Below, piece after piece: positions 9,943 through 18,775 of a stretch of 64,000 bases of DNA; the stretch's first letter is position 1, and each line of letters starts with the position of its first letter. The DNA is from UKL13-3 sp964392775. Lineage in GTDB: Bacteria > Bacteroidota > Bacteroidia > UKL13-3. Where the stretch lies: the NCBI GenBank assembly GCA_964392775.1, contig CAYMRD010000001.1:62001-126000 (forward strand), read 5' to 3'. Made by a program: the position numbers and the translations under genes. The notes beneath the pieces were generated by a model. The model did no database searches and was not told the origin of the DNA. It saw only the letters and a list, made by a program, of their open reading frames with translations.

Positions 9943-10443
9943 ATGCTTACCCTTAAAGTAAACGGAACAACGGATTATACATTTGATATCAACAGAAAAG
10001 AAGTTTTGGTAAACGGCATGGCTGTAATGTCCGACTGGGTTTTGATAGGTACGGGAAAATACCATGTATTGTTTAATAACCAATCGTTTACGGTTGAGTT
10101 ATTAGGTAAGGATGAAACAGGTAAGATGCTTACACTTAGTGTAAACGGACGTAAGTATACTGTTGAGGTGCAGGACCGGTTTGACGCTTTGCTCAAGCAG
10201 TTGGGTATGGACAAAATGGTGACGAGCAAGGTTAATGAAGTGAAAGCTCCGATGCCCGGATTGGTTTTGCGTTTATTGGTAGAAGAAGGTCAGTCCGTGA
10301 AAAAAGGGGATGCTCTATTGGTACTCGAAGCGATGAAGATGGAAAATATCATCAAATCAATGGGCGATGGAATGGTAAAAACCATTAAGGTAAAACCTCG
10401 TGAAGTAGTAGATAAGAATCAGGTAATGGTGGTAATGGAGTAA
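9943..10443 (+). CDS. Biotin carboxyl carrier-type protein
   Basis: A 166-aa protein. The C-terminal ~75 residues are a biotinyl domain with the lysine in VLEAMKMEN and the preceding KAPMPGLVLRLLVEEGQ. The N-terminal half is a beta-rich extension with no clear match. Such stand-alone carriers usually serve acetyl- or propionyl-CoA carboxylases or pyruvate/oxaloacetate-type biotin enzymes. No carboxylase subunit is adjacent, so the partner is unknown. No signal peptide; cytoplasmic. Confidence 0.88.
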   Translation: MLTLKVNGTTDYTFDINRKEVLVNGMAVMSDWVLIGTGKYHVLFNNQSFTVELLGKDETGKMLTLSVNGRKYTVEVQDRFDALLKQLGMDKMVTSKVNEVKAPMPGLVLRLLVEEGQSVKKGDALLVLEAMKMENIIKSMGDGMVKTIKVKPREVVDKNQVMVVME

Positions 10444-10525
10444 AGGAGGAAATTCGAATAATGAAATCCGAAATTCGAATGGGGAACTTCTCAAATCACA
10501 TATCTTAAATCCTAAATCAAAAATC

Positions 10526-12853
10526 CTAAAAGGGGTATCCGATACCAAAGTTAAAGTTGGTATTGCGCAACAGCCACTCTTGTTTAGCCACATCTTTTGC
10601 AACCCAGCGTTCATTGATGGTATAAGTAGGGTCGAGTAGCGGAATGGCAAAATCAAAGCGAATCACGATGATGGTAAAGTTTAACCTGATACCCAATCCT
10701 GCATCCCAGGCCAGAGATTTGTAAAATGAATTCAAATTAAATTCGGCACCGGGTCTGTTTGGATCATTCTTAATCGCCCACACATTTCCTGCATCAGTAA
10801 ACACGGCTCCTTCAAACCATTTGTGGTAGATATTAAACCTGAACTCGTAATTGGCTTCCAGTTTTACTTCTCCCGAATAATCCAGCTGATTATCTTCTTT
10901 AAAGGAACCCGGTCCGATGGCCCTTGGTCTCCACGCTCGTAGGCTGTTAACACCTCCAATAAAAAAGCGTCTTTCAAATGGCACATAATCGGGGGTATTG
11001 CCAAATGGCATGGCCACTCCTGCAAAAAATCTTCCAACAGTTGTGTTGTTTTGATCGTAAATACTGGTAAATCTGAAATCGACAGCCGATTTTGCATACT
11101 GGTAGTATTTAACGCCAAACAAATGATAAGCACCCTCCGCATCTTTGGGAGCACCGGCAAGTTTGTTGACAGCTGTTAGTACATTTCCTGCAAGCTCGAT
11201 AGCATCCCAACGAACATTAATAAAACTGATACCTTGAGCAATACTTCTGTTGTTATAATTTATCCCGAAACGGGTATTTAAGATGAGATTGTTTGAGAAT
11301 GTATTTTGAAGAAAAATATCATTTTCACTTTGCGCTCTGAGCGAAGAGTCACGAATCTGACTTTGGATATATGAAACCTCAATAGGAGAGAAGAAATAGG
11401 TGATTAGTTTTTTATTAAACTGATAATTGAGTCCACTGGTAAATACAATTCGTTTGTAATCAACGTTCACTTCATAAATAGCAGAGGTACTGATGATACT
11501 GCGGGTACTCATAAACCTTAAATCTTTATCAAATGAGGGGAAAAATAAAATACGAGGCATGATAACACTTGCTGTGACACTTTGTTCTGTGGCATTAAAA
11601 AAGCCGTTGGATGGACCGCGACCCTGAATCTCAAAAGAAGATCTGAAACTGAGTTGAAGGATTTCGGCATTGTGAAAAACATTGCGATTGCTCACCTGAG
11701 CTAATAAGGCAACTCCGTAGTTTCGAAAACTTTGTGCCGAAAAGGTATTGTTCTGATCGGATGTAATGGCCTGCGGTTCCAGTGTAAAAGTATATTTTAC
11801 TGATGGAATCATTTTGATATCGTAATTAATGAGGCCACTGTCGCCCGATTCGCTAATCTTATTTTGAATATTAATATACCTGAATACGCCTAGATCCGAT
11901 AAACGGGAATAGGTACGGTTGAATTTGTTTTGCATGTACAACTCGCCCTGTTCAAATTGAATATTACGCCTGAGCACATTTGGGTTCAATTTGTATCTGC
12001 CCATATTGTAGCGTATTTGGTTTTCCGAAAACGTATCAGCCGGGTTGTTGGTTGTGTTTACATTCTTTTCAATATCAACCGTAATTTCATTGACGTAATA
12101 TTTGCGGTGCAGCGTGGTGTCGCCTGCATTGCGTATGTTGAGTCCTATTTTTACAAAACCATCCGGAGAACTGGTGTCAATATCAAAATCGATGAAATCA
12201 GTACTCATGCCATAATACCCGCTGTTGCGAAGCAAGGTTAAGATTCGGTCCTGTTCACGTTTAAGCATCTCATGGTGTAAACCCTGACCGGTCTTAATGA
12301 ATTTGTCTTTCATGTTAGCCTCAACCAACTCATGAATTTCGCGGTCGGGAATTTGCAAATTGTAATCGCCAAATATGTACTGCTTGTTGAGTTTAATATG
12401 ATACGTAACCGTAGCTTTTTGTTTGGGTGTTACGGCAACTTCATAACTCAATTCGGGGTAATAATAGCCATCGCTGCGGAGGTAGGCTGTAAAACTTTTA
12501 AGGGTATGATTGATAAAAACAGAATCAATCAGTACCGGAGATTCTCCTAATGTATTTCGTTCAAACTTTTTAAACCAGTTATCCTTGCCTCGAGAACCCC
12601 TCATGTAAAAATAAGGCCGGGTATTAAATATTCCGATAAAGCGTCTGTTGGGTTTTTGCCGATAATATTTGGTAATATTGGACTCGATTTCTTTTCGGTA
12701 AGGCTTTTCGATTTCAACTTTATTGCGAACGAGCAAAGCCTGATTAGGATTGAGGTGTTTTTTTACACTGCACGAACTGATGAGCATAATACCCACAGCC
12801 GGTATCAGCACGTGTACTAGCAATTGACGTATGTTAACAAAGGCAACAGCCAA
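10526..12853 (-). CDS. TamL-like Omp85/BamA-family outer-membrane lipoprotein
   Basis: A 775-aa protein with a lipobox (GIMLISSCSVKKHLN). The N-terminal half contains POTRA-like segments (VNEITVDIEK, FEQGELYMQNKFNRTYSRLSDLGVFRYINIQ). The C-terminal half is a beta-barrel with the Omp85 signature region (FFIGGVNSLRAWRPRAIGPG) and a terminal aromatic strand (NFNFGIGYPF). In Bacteroidota, such lipidated TamA-like proteins (TamL) are thought to assemble or export outer-membrane proteins. The chosen ATG overlaps the divergent methyltransferase start by 23 bp; a later start is possible, but the next in-frame ATG would shorten the lipoprotein signal too much. Confidence 0.87.
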   Translation of the reverse strand: MAVAFVNIRQLLVHVLIPAVGIMLISSCSVKKHLNPNQALLVRNKVEIEKPYRKEIESNITKYYRQKPNRRFIGIFNTRPYFYMRGSRGKDNWFKKFERNTLGESPVLIDSVFINHTLKSFTAYLRSDGYYYPELSYEVAVTPKQKATVTYHIKLNKQYIFGDYNLQIPDREIHELVEANMKDKFIKTGQGLHHEMLKREQDRILTLLRNSGYYGMSTDFIDFDIDTSSPDGFVKIGLNIRNAGDTTLHRKYYVNEITVDIEKNVNTTNNPADTFSENQIRYNMGRYKLNPNVLRRNIQFEQGELYMQNKFNRTYSRLSDLGVFRYINIQNKISESGDSGLINYDIKMIPSVKYTFTLEPQAITSDQNNTFSAQSFRNYGVALLAQVSNRNVFHNAEILQLSFRSSFEIQGRGPSNGFFNATEQSVTASVIMPRILFFPSFDKDLRFMSTRSIISTSAIYEVNVDYKRIVFTSGLNYQFNKKLITYFFSPIEVSYIQSQIRDSSLRAQSENDIFLQNTFSNNLILNTRFGINYNNRSIAQGISFINVRWDAIELAGNVLTAVNKLAGAPKDAEGAYHLFGVKYYQYAKSAVDFRFTSIYDQNNTTVGRFFAGVAMPFGNTPDYVPFERRFFIGGVNSLRAWRPRAIGPGSFKEDNQLDYSGEVKLEANYEFRFNIYHKWFEGAVFTDAGNVWAIKNDPNRPGAEFNLNSFYKSLAWDAGLGIRLNFTIIVIRFDFAIPLLDPTYTINERWVAKDVAKQEWLLRNTNFNFGIGYPF

Positions 12854-13574
12854 ACTTATTCAATCATTAAAGGATAAACGAACCCGTCACGAGTTGGGAT
12901 TGTTTGTTGTGGAAGGTCCCAAAACCGTTTCTGAGTTGCCAGCCTCAAAAATAACCGTTAAAAGCCTATTTGCAACTGGTGATTGGCTGGAAGCGAATGC
13001 ACATCTTTTTGCAGGCAGTGTAGAATGTGTAGAAGTATCGGAAAGACAGCTTGAGCAAATCAGTTTTTTGCAAACACCACAGCAGGTTCTTGCATTGGTA
13101 TCTATCCCAAAACCAAGCAACTTAAGTAATTTGCAATCCCATAAGGTGATTGCCCTTGATACTATTCAGGACCCGGGAAACCTGGGGACAATTATTCGCA
13201 TAGCCGATTGGTATGGCATCACCGATATTGTATGTTCCACCTCGAGTGCCGATGTGTATAGTCCCAAAGTTGTTCAGGCTACCATGGGTTCATTTATGCG
13301 GGTTAGGGTACATTATACGGATTTAAAGCAATGGCTCGGGCAACAATCCATTCCGGTAATGGGAGCGCTGATGTCGGGTACCAATTTACACCAGGCCAAT
13401 TTACAGCAGAAGGGTATTTTACTCATTGGAAATGAAGGTTCGGGCATCAGCCCGGAGTTGATTCCTTTTATTACACAAGCCATTACGATTCCCCGTTTTG
13501 GCGGTGCTGAATCGCTGAACGCAGGTGTTGCCACAGCCATTATTTGTGATGCATGGCTCAGATCAGGTAATTAA
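12831..13574 (+). CDS. TrmH/SpoU-family RNA 2'-O-methyltransferase
   Basis: A 247-aa protein. The N-terminal substrate-binding region (SLKDKRTRHELGLFVVEGPKTVSEL) is typical of rRNA-type SpoU enzymes. The SPOUT knot motifs are present: DTIQDPGNLGTIIRIADW (motif 1), LIGNEGSGISPEL (motif 2) and ITIPRFGGAESLNAGVATAIICDAW (motif 3). It methylates a ribose 2'-OH in rRNA or tRNA with SAM; the site is not predictable. Divergent from and slightly overlapping the tamL-like gene. Confidence 0.93.
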   Translation: MLTKATAKLIQSLKDKRTRHELGLFVVEGPKTVSELPASKITVKSLFATGDWLEANAHLFAGSVECVEVSERQLEQISFLQTPQQVLALVSIPKPSNLSNLQSHKVIALDTIQDPGNLGTIIRIADWYGITDIVCSTSSADVYSPKVVQATMGSFMRVRVHYTDLKQWLGQQSIPVMGALMSGTNLHQANLQQKGILLIGNEGSGISPELIPFITQAITIPRFGGAESLNAGVATAIICDAWLRSGN

Positions 13575-13628
13575 GTCTTCTCAAATTCATCCAGATATTG
13601 CATTTTTGCAGTCTCAAATATTGAAATC

Positions 13629-14051
13629 ATGACAGAACAATCTTCTATACATTCAAGCAAAGCACCCGAACCGGTTGGTTTATATCCTCATGCCCGCAGG
13701 GTAGGTAATTTATTGTTTTTATCGGGTGTAGGTCCCCGCGAAAAAGGAACCAAAAAAATTCCGGGCGTGGAGTTGGATGAGCAAGGAAAGATAACTTCGT
13801 ATGATATCGAAACGCAGGTACGCAGTGTGTTTAACAATGTGAAACTGATTTTGGAAGATAGCGGCAGCAGCTGGAATCAGATTGTGGATGTAACCGTTTT
13901 TCTGACCAATATGAAGGATGATTTTCCAACGTATAACAAACTATGGGCTGAGTATTTTGCCAATAACCCTCCTTGCCGTACCACACTTGAAATTAATTGC
14001 CTGCCAACACCTATTGCGATAGAATTGAAGGTGATTGCTACGATAGGGTAA
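13629..14051 (+). CDS. RidA/YjgF family deaminase, 2-aminomuconate deaminase-like
   Basis: A 140-aa protein. The conserved RidA arginine is in PPCRTTLEINCLPTPIAIEL. Features GVGPREKGTKKIPGVELDEQGKI and VDVTVFLTNMKDDFPTYNKLW resemble the longer RidA subgroup annotated as 2-aminomuconate deaminase of the kynurenine pathway, rather than the generic enamine deaminase. No other kynurenine genes are nearby, so the specific substrate is an inference. Cytoplasmic. Confidence 0.85.
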   Translation: MTEQSSIHSSKAPEPVGLYPHARRVGNLLFLSGVGPREKGTKKIPGVELDEQGKITSYDIETQVRSVFNNVKLILEDSGSSWNQIVDVTVFLTNMKDDFPTYNKLWAEYFANNPPCRTTLEINCLPTPIAIELKVIATIG

Positions 14052-14122
14052 TAAACTACTTAAATGATTTTGCCATATTCTATAGAGATTGCCTTCATCG
14101 GTTACCCCCAATCAATTATTGA

Positions 14123-17100
14123 ATGTTTTTAAAAACCATACGATCATTTCTTCTTTTGTACTTGTTATTAAATGGTTTGATGGCCCTGGCTCAATCGGAC
14201 TCATCAATGCGATCGCAAATGAAGTTCGATGTTGGACTGGTACGTGATAAAAACAGACATATATGGCCATTGGTATACAAGCACAAAACCAATGAGTATA
14301 GAGATTTGCAGTTGTTTTTTACGATTTATAGAAATTATCAATCGTATGCAGGTGGAACAAGACACACTCACTTTTTACCACTTTATTGGAACGATAGCAG
14401 TGCTGTCAGAAAAGACCTAAGGATTGGTACATTGTATTATCCCAGTTTGTTCAGATTGATAAACGACACTACCTATCAAAGCAGGTCGTATCGTTTTGTT
14501 GAGTTGGCACCGGAGATTCAATTTTTGAACATCACCAAATCCAAAACAGGTTTATTTACCCAAAACAATTTGTTCTTTTTTATCTGGAGCAAAAATGATG
14601 TACTCAACCATAAAAGCAATTTGGTTGTATTTCCGCTGTATTGGTATTACGATAGGCCATACCAAACCACTCATACTTTTCTGCCAGTATACCGTTCGGT
14701 AAAAGTTAAGCAGTATAACGAAAGAAGATTTGCCTTTTATCCGGGGCTCTATTTTTACAGAAGGCATGATGCTACTGTCCGTCATTCGTTGGCTCTGTTA
14801 TTTTATACCCAAAAATACAAGCGGTTTAATTCAATAAAACCCGGTCGTAAAACGGTTTTGTTTCCAGTGTTTTTTAGCAAGAACGATGATCTGTTTCGCA
14901 AGTTCACTTTGCTGCCACTGGTTCATTATGATCGAATAAAGGATGACAAAGAGAAAAAATCAAACCTCGTGCTTACCCCATTGTTCTGGCATCAGAAAAC
15001 GGATTCTTCAAATCGGAATGTTTTGTTTCCTGTCTATTGGCAACTCAAAAATACCCAAACATCCGATTCGTTTAGGAGAACATTTGTTGTCCCGATTTAT
15101 TATAGTGCTGTAAGCCACAAGCTTAATCAAAAGTATTATATCCCCTTAGTCTGGTATAAATCAAGTCCCAGCGAAACTTCTTTAAGTGTAGTGCCACTAT
15201 ACTTCGCCAAACAAGCGAAAGATCAGCGTTACAGTGCTTTAGTCCCTTTTTACTTTAGTCAATACAATAATGTACGTAAAAGTAAGACCATTGCAATAAC
15301 TCCATTATACTGGCAACGTAATGCAGAAGGATTTAAGTCTCGTTTCGTTCTTCCGTTTTATTATTACCCAAAAGATGGTTTTGCTCAAATACAGGGATTG
15401 ATTCCGATTTGGTTTCAAAAGCAAAAATTTGAATTAAAAGATACGATCCACTCAAGTCTGTTATTACCTATTTACTACCAGCGAAAAAGTAAAAACGAAA
15501 AGTCTACCGTGCTCTTTCCGATTTATTATGCGAATCGTTATAATAATCACACATGGCATGAAAAAATGGTTACAGTGTTCCCTGTTTATTATAAGAATGA
15601 GGTTGAGAACAGAAGCTCTACACTTGGGATCACCCCATTATTTTGGTCTTACCATTTGACAGATTCAGCTTTGAAATGTGTTGATGATCGTCATTGTCTA
15701 TTCCCAATTTGGTGGCAAAAATCGGTTATGAGTCCTCGTGATTCAATTCAAAGCAATACCATTTTTCCACTTTATTTCTCAAAGACAGAAAATAGCTACA
15801 CACACCAGGTATTATTTCCGATCCTATGGAACTACAAGGACTCAACATACAACAGCCTCACGGTATTTCCATTTTACCATGGTTATACATTGGCTGATGG
15901 CCAATACGAGTTAAACGCATATAGCCCTTTTGTTTGGGTGACAAGGTCTCAAAACAAAAACAAGGTTGTGTTTTTTCCGTTGGTATGGACCGATCGTATT
16001 CAGCTTAAAAACGACACCTTACGAAATACAGTAGTGTTCCCTATTTATTGGAAACATAGTGGACTGTACCATGAGAATATCACACTGTTTCCTGTTTGGT
16101 GGTATAAAAGCACTTCTCTTAAAGGTGTTACAACAGAAAGTAATACGTTTTTTCCACTCTATTTTTCGAAAACAGCCGGAGACTACAAGCATAAGGTTCT
16201 GTTTCCATTGGTATGGAAATATCAGGATACAAGCTATCGGAGTCTGACTGTTTTTCCGTTTTACCGGAGCTATGCATTAATGAATGGGAGTTATAGATTT
16301 AAAGCGTATACCCCTTTAGTATGGAGTGCCAAATCACCACTTGAAAATAAGTTCACAGTGTTCCCATTGTGGTGGAGAAATACCGATTTTTTAAATCGTA
16401 CACAATCAACATTGTTATTGCCTTTAGGGTATTATAAAACGGATAGCAGTGGAGACCATACTACGATTGTAGTAACTCCTTTGTATTGGTATTCTAAACA
16501 GAAATCGAACACTAAAAATTTGCTTTTCCCTCTATGGTATAGGAACAAGGATACAAATTACCTCACAACTTATTTCTTCCCTTCATTTTATTACCACAAA
16601 GATGTAAGTCAAGTGAAGTTCAATGTTTACCCACTTATATTTACATTCCGCAATCAAGCAGAGCAGTCAAAATTGTTCTTTCCGCTATATTATCACAATA
16701 CTTTCCGGAAAGAGGATAGGGTAAATACGGTAACAATGTTTAGTCCTTTAGTTTGGATTGATAGTGAAAATTCAAAAGAAGGTCAGGAAAAAACGTTTAG
16801 GGTATTGCCGTTGTATTGGCACAAATATAGAAATTATAATGGCACAGTGAAGACCAACAACACACTGTTTCCTATTTATTTTGATGGTGTTGTTCATGAT
16901 AGCAGTACTGTAACACGAAGAGCACATGTTGTGTTCCCGATTGTCTGGTATATACGTAATAAGAAGACGCAATCATTTACACTGTTTCCATTGTATCATC
17001 ACAATAGAAATAGTGTAAGTAACAACCTCGCAATTACACCGTTATTCTGGAGTATTGATAATTCTAAGAAGGAACAAAATTTACTATGGCCTTTGTATAA

Positions 17101-17734
17101 TTACAGGCATTCAAAAACTTCAAATGATACAAAATTTAATATCGCTTATATTCTCTATCGATACCAGAATAAGAACAATATCAAATCTTGGAATTTTGCT
17201 TGGCCACTCATCCAACGTATCAAAGGGGACAACTACAGTTATTTTCATATCGCCCCAATTGTTTGGTATAAGAAATCTGCAGGTATGAATTATTTTTCAA
17301 TTCAACCGTTATTTTTCAATCAGCGAACTCATGACTTTAAGCGATTCCAATTGTTGTGGCAATTGTACGGTTACAAAAATACGTTCAATGTAAAGACCAC
17401 CAACAGCTTTTTGTTTTATACATATTATACAACCCATTTTGCCAATGGCGACTATGAGAACAGATTGTTGTATAAGTTTTATGTAAACAGCCAAATAGAC
17501 GGTGATAGAGAAAAAATATTACTTCCTTTTTATGCAATTGAAAATTACAAAAATGGAGATTACCACAAAGGTTACTTGTTGAGTTTGTACCAGAAAAACA
17601 AAACCCAAATAGGCGAAACGAGCCAATATTATGTGGAGGAGAAAATATTATGGTTTATTCGTTTGAGAAGTAATTTTAACTACCTGAAACAAAAAGGCAT
17701 AATCAGAGATAGGAGGGAGTTGAATAGAAGGTGA
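14123..17734 (+). CDS. Secreted 1203-aa protein of tandem FP-[LIV]-aromatic beta repeats, unknown function
   Basis: Signal peptide MFLKTIRSFLLLYLLLNGLMALAQ. From about residue 45 to 1130 the protein is almost entirely short repeats of 17-30 residues built around a hydrophobic strand of the form h-h-[FTLY]-P-[LIVF]-[YWF]-[YWF], for example VVFPLYWYY, VLFPVYWQL, TLFPVWWYK, VFPFYHGY, ITPLFWS. I estimate around 45 copies. Strands are joined by polar, charged linkers rich in K, N, S and D. There is a longer internal duplication: roughly residues 525-615 and 655-745 align over blocks such as TVFPFYxxYxLxxGxYxxxAYxPxVW. The regular strands suggest a long beta-stack or barrel. No family recognised, and no T9SS C-terminal domain seen. 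Codon use looks like the neighbours. Confidence 0.85.
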   Translation: MFLKTIRSFLLLYLLLNGLMALAQSDSSMRSQMKFDVGLVRDKNRHIWPLVYKHKTNEYRDLQLFFTIYRNYQSYAGGTRHTHFLPLYWNDSSAVRKDLRIGTLYYPSLFRLINDTTYQSRSYRFVELAPEIQFLNITKSKTGLFTQNNLFFFIWSKNDVLNHKSNLVVFPLYWYYDRPYQTTHTFLPVYRSVKVKQYNERRFAFYPGLYFYRRHDATVRHSLALLFYTQKYKRFNSIKPGRKTVLFPVFFSKNDDLFRKFTLLPLVHYDRIKDDKEKKSNLVLTPLFWHQKTDSSNRNVLFPVYWQLKNTQTSDSFRRTFVVPIYYSAVSHKLNQKYYIPLVWYKSSPSETSLSVVPLYFAKQAKDQRYSALVPFYFSQYNNVRKSKTIAITPLYWQRNAEGFKSRFVLPFYYYPKDGFAQIQGLIPIWFQKQKFELKDTIHSSLLLPIYYQRKSKNEKSTVLFPIYYANRYNNHTWHEKMVTVFPVYYKNEVENRSSTLGITPLFWSYHLTDSALKCVDDRHCLFPIWWQKSVMSPRDSIQSNTIFPLYFSKTENSYTHQVLFPILWNYKDSTYNSLTVFPFYHGYTLADGQYELNAYSPFVWVTRSQNKNKVVFFPLVWTDRIQLKNDTLRNTVVFPIYWKHSGLYHENITLFPVWWYKSTSLKGVTTESNTFFPLYFSKTAGDYKHKVLFPLVWKYQDTSYRSLTVFPFYRSYALMNGSYRFKAYTPLVWSAKSPLENKFTVFPLWWRNTDFLNRTQSTLLLPLGYYKTDSSGDHTTIVVTPLYWYSKQKSNTKNLLFPLWYRNKDTNYLTTYFFPSFYYHKDVSQVKFNVYPLIFTFRNQAEQSKLFFPLYYHNTFRKEDRVNTVTMFSPLVWIDSENSKEGQEKTFRVLPLYWHKYRNYNGTVKTNNTLFPIYFDGVVHDSSTVTRRAHVVFPIVWYIRNKKTQSFTLFPLYHHNRNSVSNNLAITPLFWSIDNSKKEQNLLWPLYNYRHSKTSNDTKFNIAYILYRYQNKNNIKSWNFAWPLIQRIKGDNYSYFHIAPIVWYKKSAGMNYFSIQPLFFNQRTHDFKRFQLLWQLYGYKNTFNVKTTNSFLFYTYYTTHFANGDYENRLLYKFYVNSQIDGDREKILLPFYAIENYKNGDYHKGYLLSLYQKNKTQIGETSQYYVEEKILWFIRLRSNFNYLKQKGIIRDRRELNRR

Positions 17735-17747
17735 TTGCAACAATAGC

Positions 17748-18584
17748 TTAATGATTTTTGGTTACGAGCTCCATGTGAGCAGATTTAACTGCCTGTCCAT
17801 AAAACAACGTTCCATGTGCATCAAAATTTTCGGTATTGTCGGTGGTGAAAAAGGTACGGGTTCTACCACGTGTAAGATGTTTTTCTAATCCTTCATGACG
17901 TTTCAGGTAATCCACCAAACTATTGGCAACGATGCTTCCCTGTGATAGTATGCGGATATGTTCAGGTGTATATTTTCGGATGGTATCCATTAACAACGGA
18001 TAATGTGTGCAGCCCAATAAAATGGTATCAATATCGGCTGATTGGCTCAATAAGTTTTTGATGTGTTTCTCTACAAAATAATCAGCACCTTTATTGTTCA
18101 TTTCGTTGTTCTCCACCAACGGAACCCACATTGGGCAAGCTTCCTGATGAACAGTGATGTCGGGAAATATTTTCTGAATTTCGAGTACATACGATTCGGA
18201 AGTAATGGTTCCACTTGTGCCTACCACACCAACATGTTTGGTTAAGGTATAATTGCCAACTACTTCGGCAGTAGGGCGGATGATACCCAATACACGTTTA
18301 TCAGGATCGATATTTGGCAGATCTTTTTGCTGAATGGTGCGCAATGCCCTTGCTGATGCGGTATTGCAGGCCAGCACAATCAGCGGACATCCCATGCTGA
18401 ACAATTGTTCAACACATTCAAGAGTGTAATGGTAGATGGTTTCAAACGATCGTGTTCCATAAGGCGCGCGGGCATTATCCCCCAAGTAGATATAATCGTA
18501 TGCGGGAAGTTGTTGCACGATTTCTTTGAGAACAGTCAATCCTCCGTAGCCGGAGTCAAAAACACCAATGGGGCCGCTTTGCAT
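17748..18584 (-). CDS. murI: Glutamate racemase
   Basis: A 278-aa protein from the ATG at 18584; an in-frame upstream extension to 18641 reads through repeat DNA and is rejected. It shows PIGVFDSGYGGLTVLKE at the N-terminus and the two catalytic cysteines in LACNTASARAL and LLGCTHYPLL. It interconverts L- and D-glutamate to supply D-Glu for peptidoglycan. Ends 14 bp after the convergent repeat-protein stop. Preceded by about 190 bp of degenerate repeat DNA that separates it from uvrB. Confidence 0.96.
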   Translation of the reverse strand: MQSGPIGVFDSGYGGLTVLKEIVQQLPAYDYIYLGDNARAPYGTRSFETIYHYTLECVEQLFSMGCPLIVLACNTASARALRTIQQKDLPNIDPDKRVLGIIRPTAEVVGNYTLTKHVGVVGTSGTITSESYVLEIQKIFPDITVHQEACPMWVPLVENNEMNNKGADYFVEKHIKNLLSQSADIDTILLGCTHYPLLMDTIRKYTPEHIRILSQGSIVANSLVDYLKRHEGLEKHLTRGRTRTFFTTDNTENFDAHGTLFYGQAVKSAHMELVTKNH

Positions 18585-18775
18585 GTTTCGAATATAATGA
18601 GTTTGTGGAAGAGTCCATAGTCGAGAGTCCACAGTTTCCAAGTCGCGAGGAATTTATTCCCGTCCGATTTATCGGACCTCTGTGTGCTCTGCGGCTCTGC
18701 GTTTCAATTTTCTTCTCTGTGCCGCTGTGTCTCTGTGGTGGAAATATTCTTTGCCTTAGCTTTGCGGTTCATGCC
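18585..18775. repeat. Degenerate CTCTGTG-type intergenic repeat
   Basis: The gap between murI and uvrB contains GTCCGATTTATCGGAC (palindrome, 18661-18676) followed by low-complexity phrases such as CTCTGTGTGCTCTGCGGCTC and GCCGCTGTGTCTCTGTGG. The same vocabulary (complementary CACAGAG.. CACAGCGGCAC) recurs at 27797-27812, 54276-54300, 58660-58680, 60830-60850 and 62920-62950. Confidence 0.5.

Noticed and set aside
17748..18641. Longer MurI start at 18641
   Set aside because: The extra 19 residues are encoded by the repeat-like gap and do not resemble MurI; the ATG at 18584 gives the normal N-terminus.
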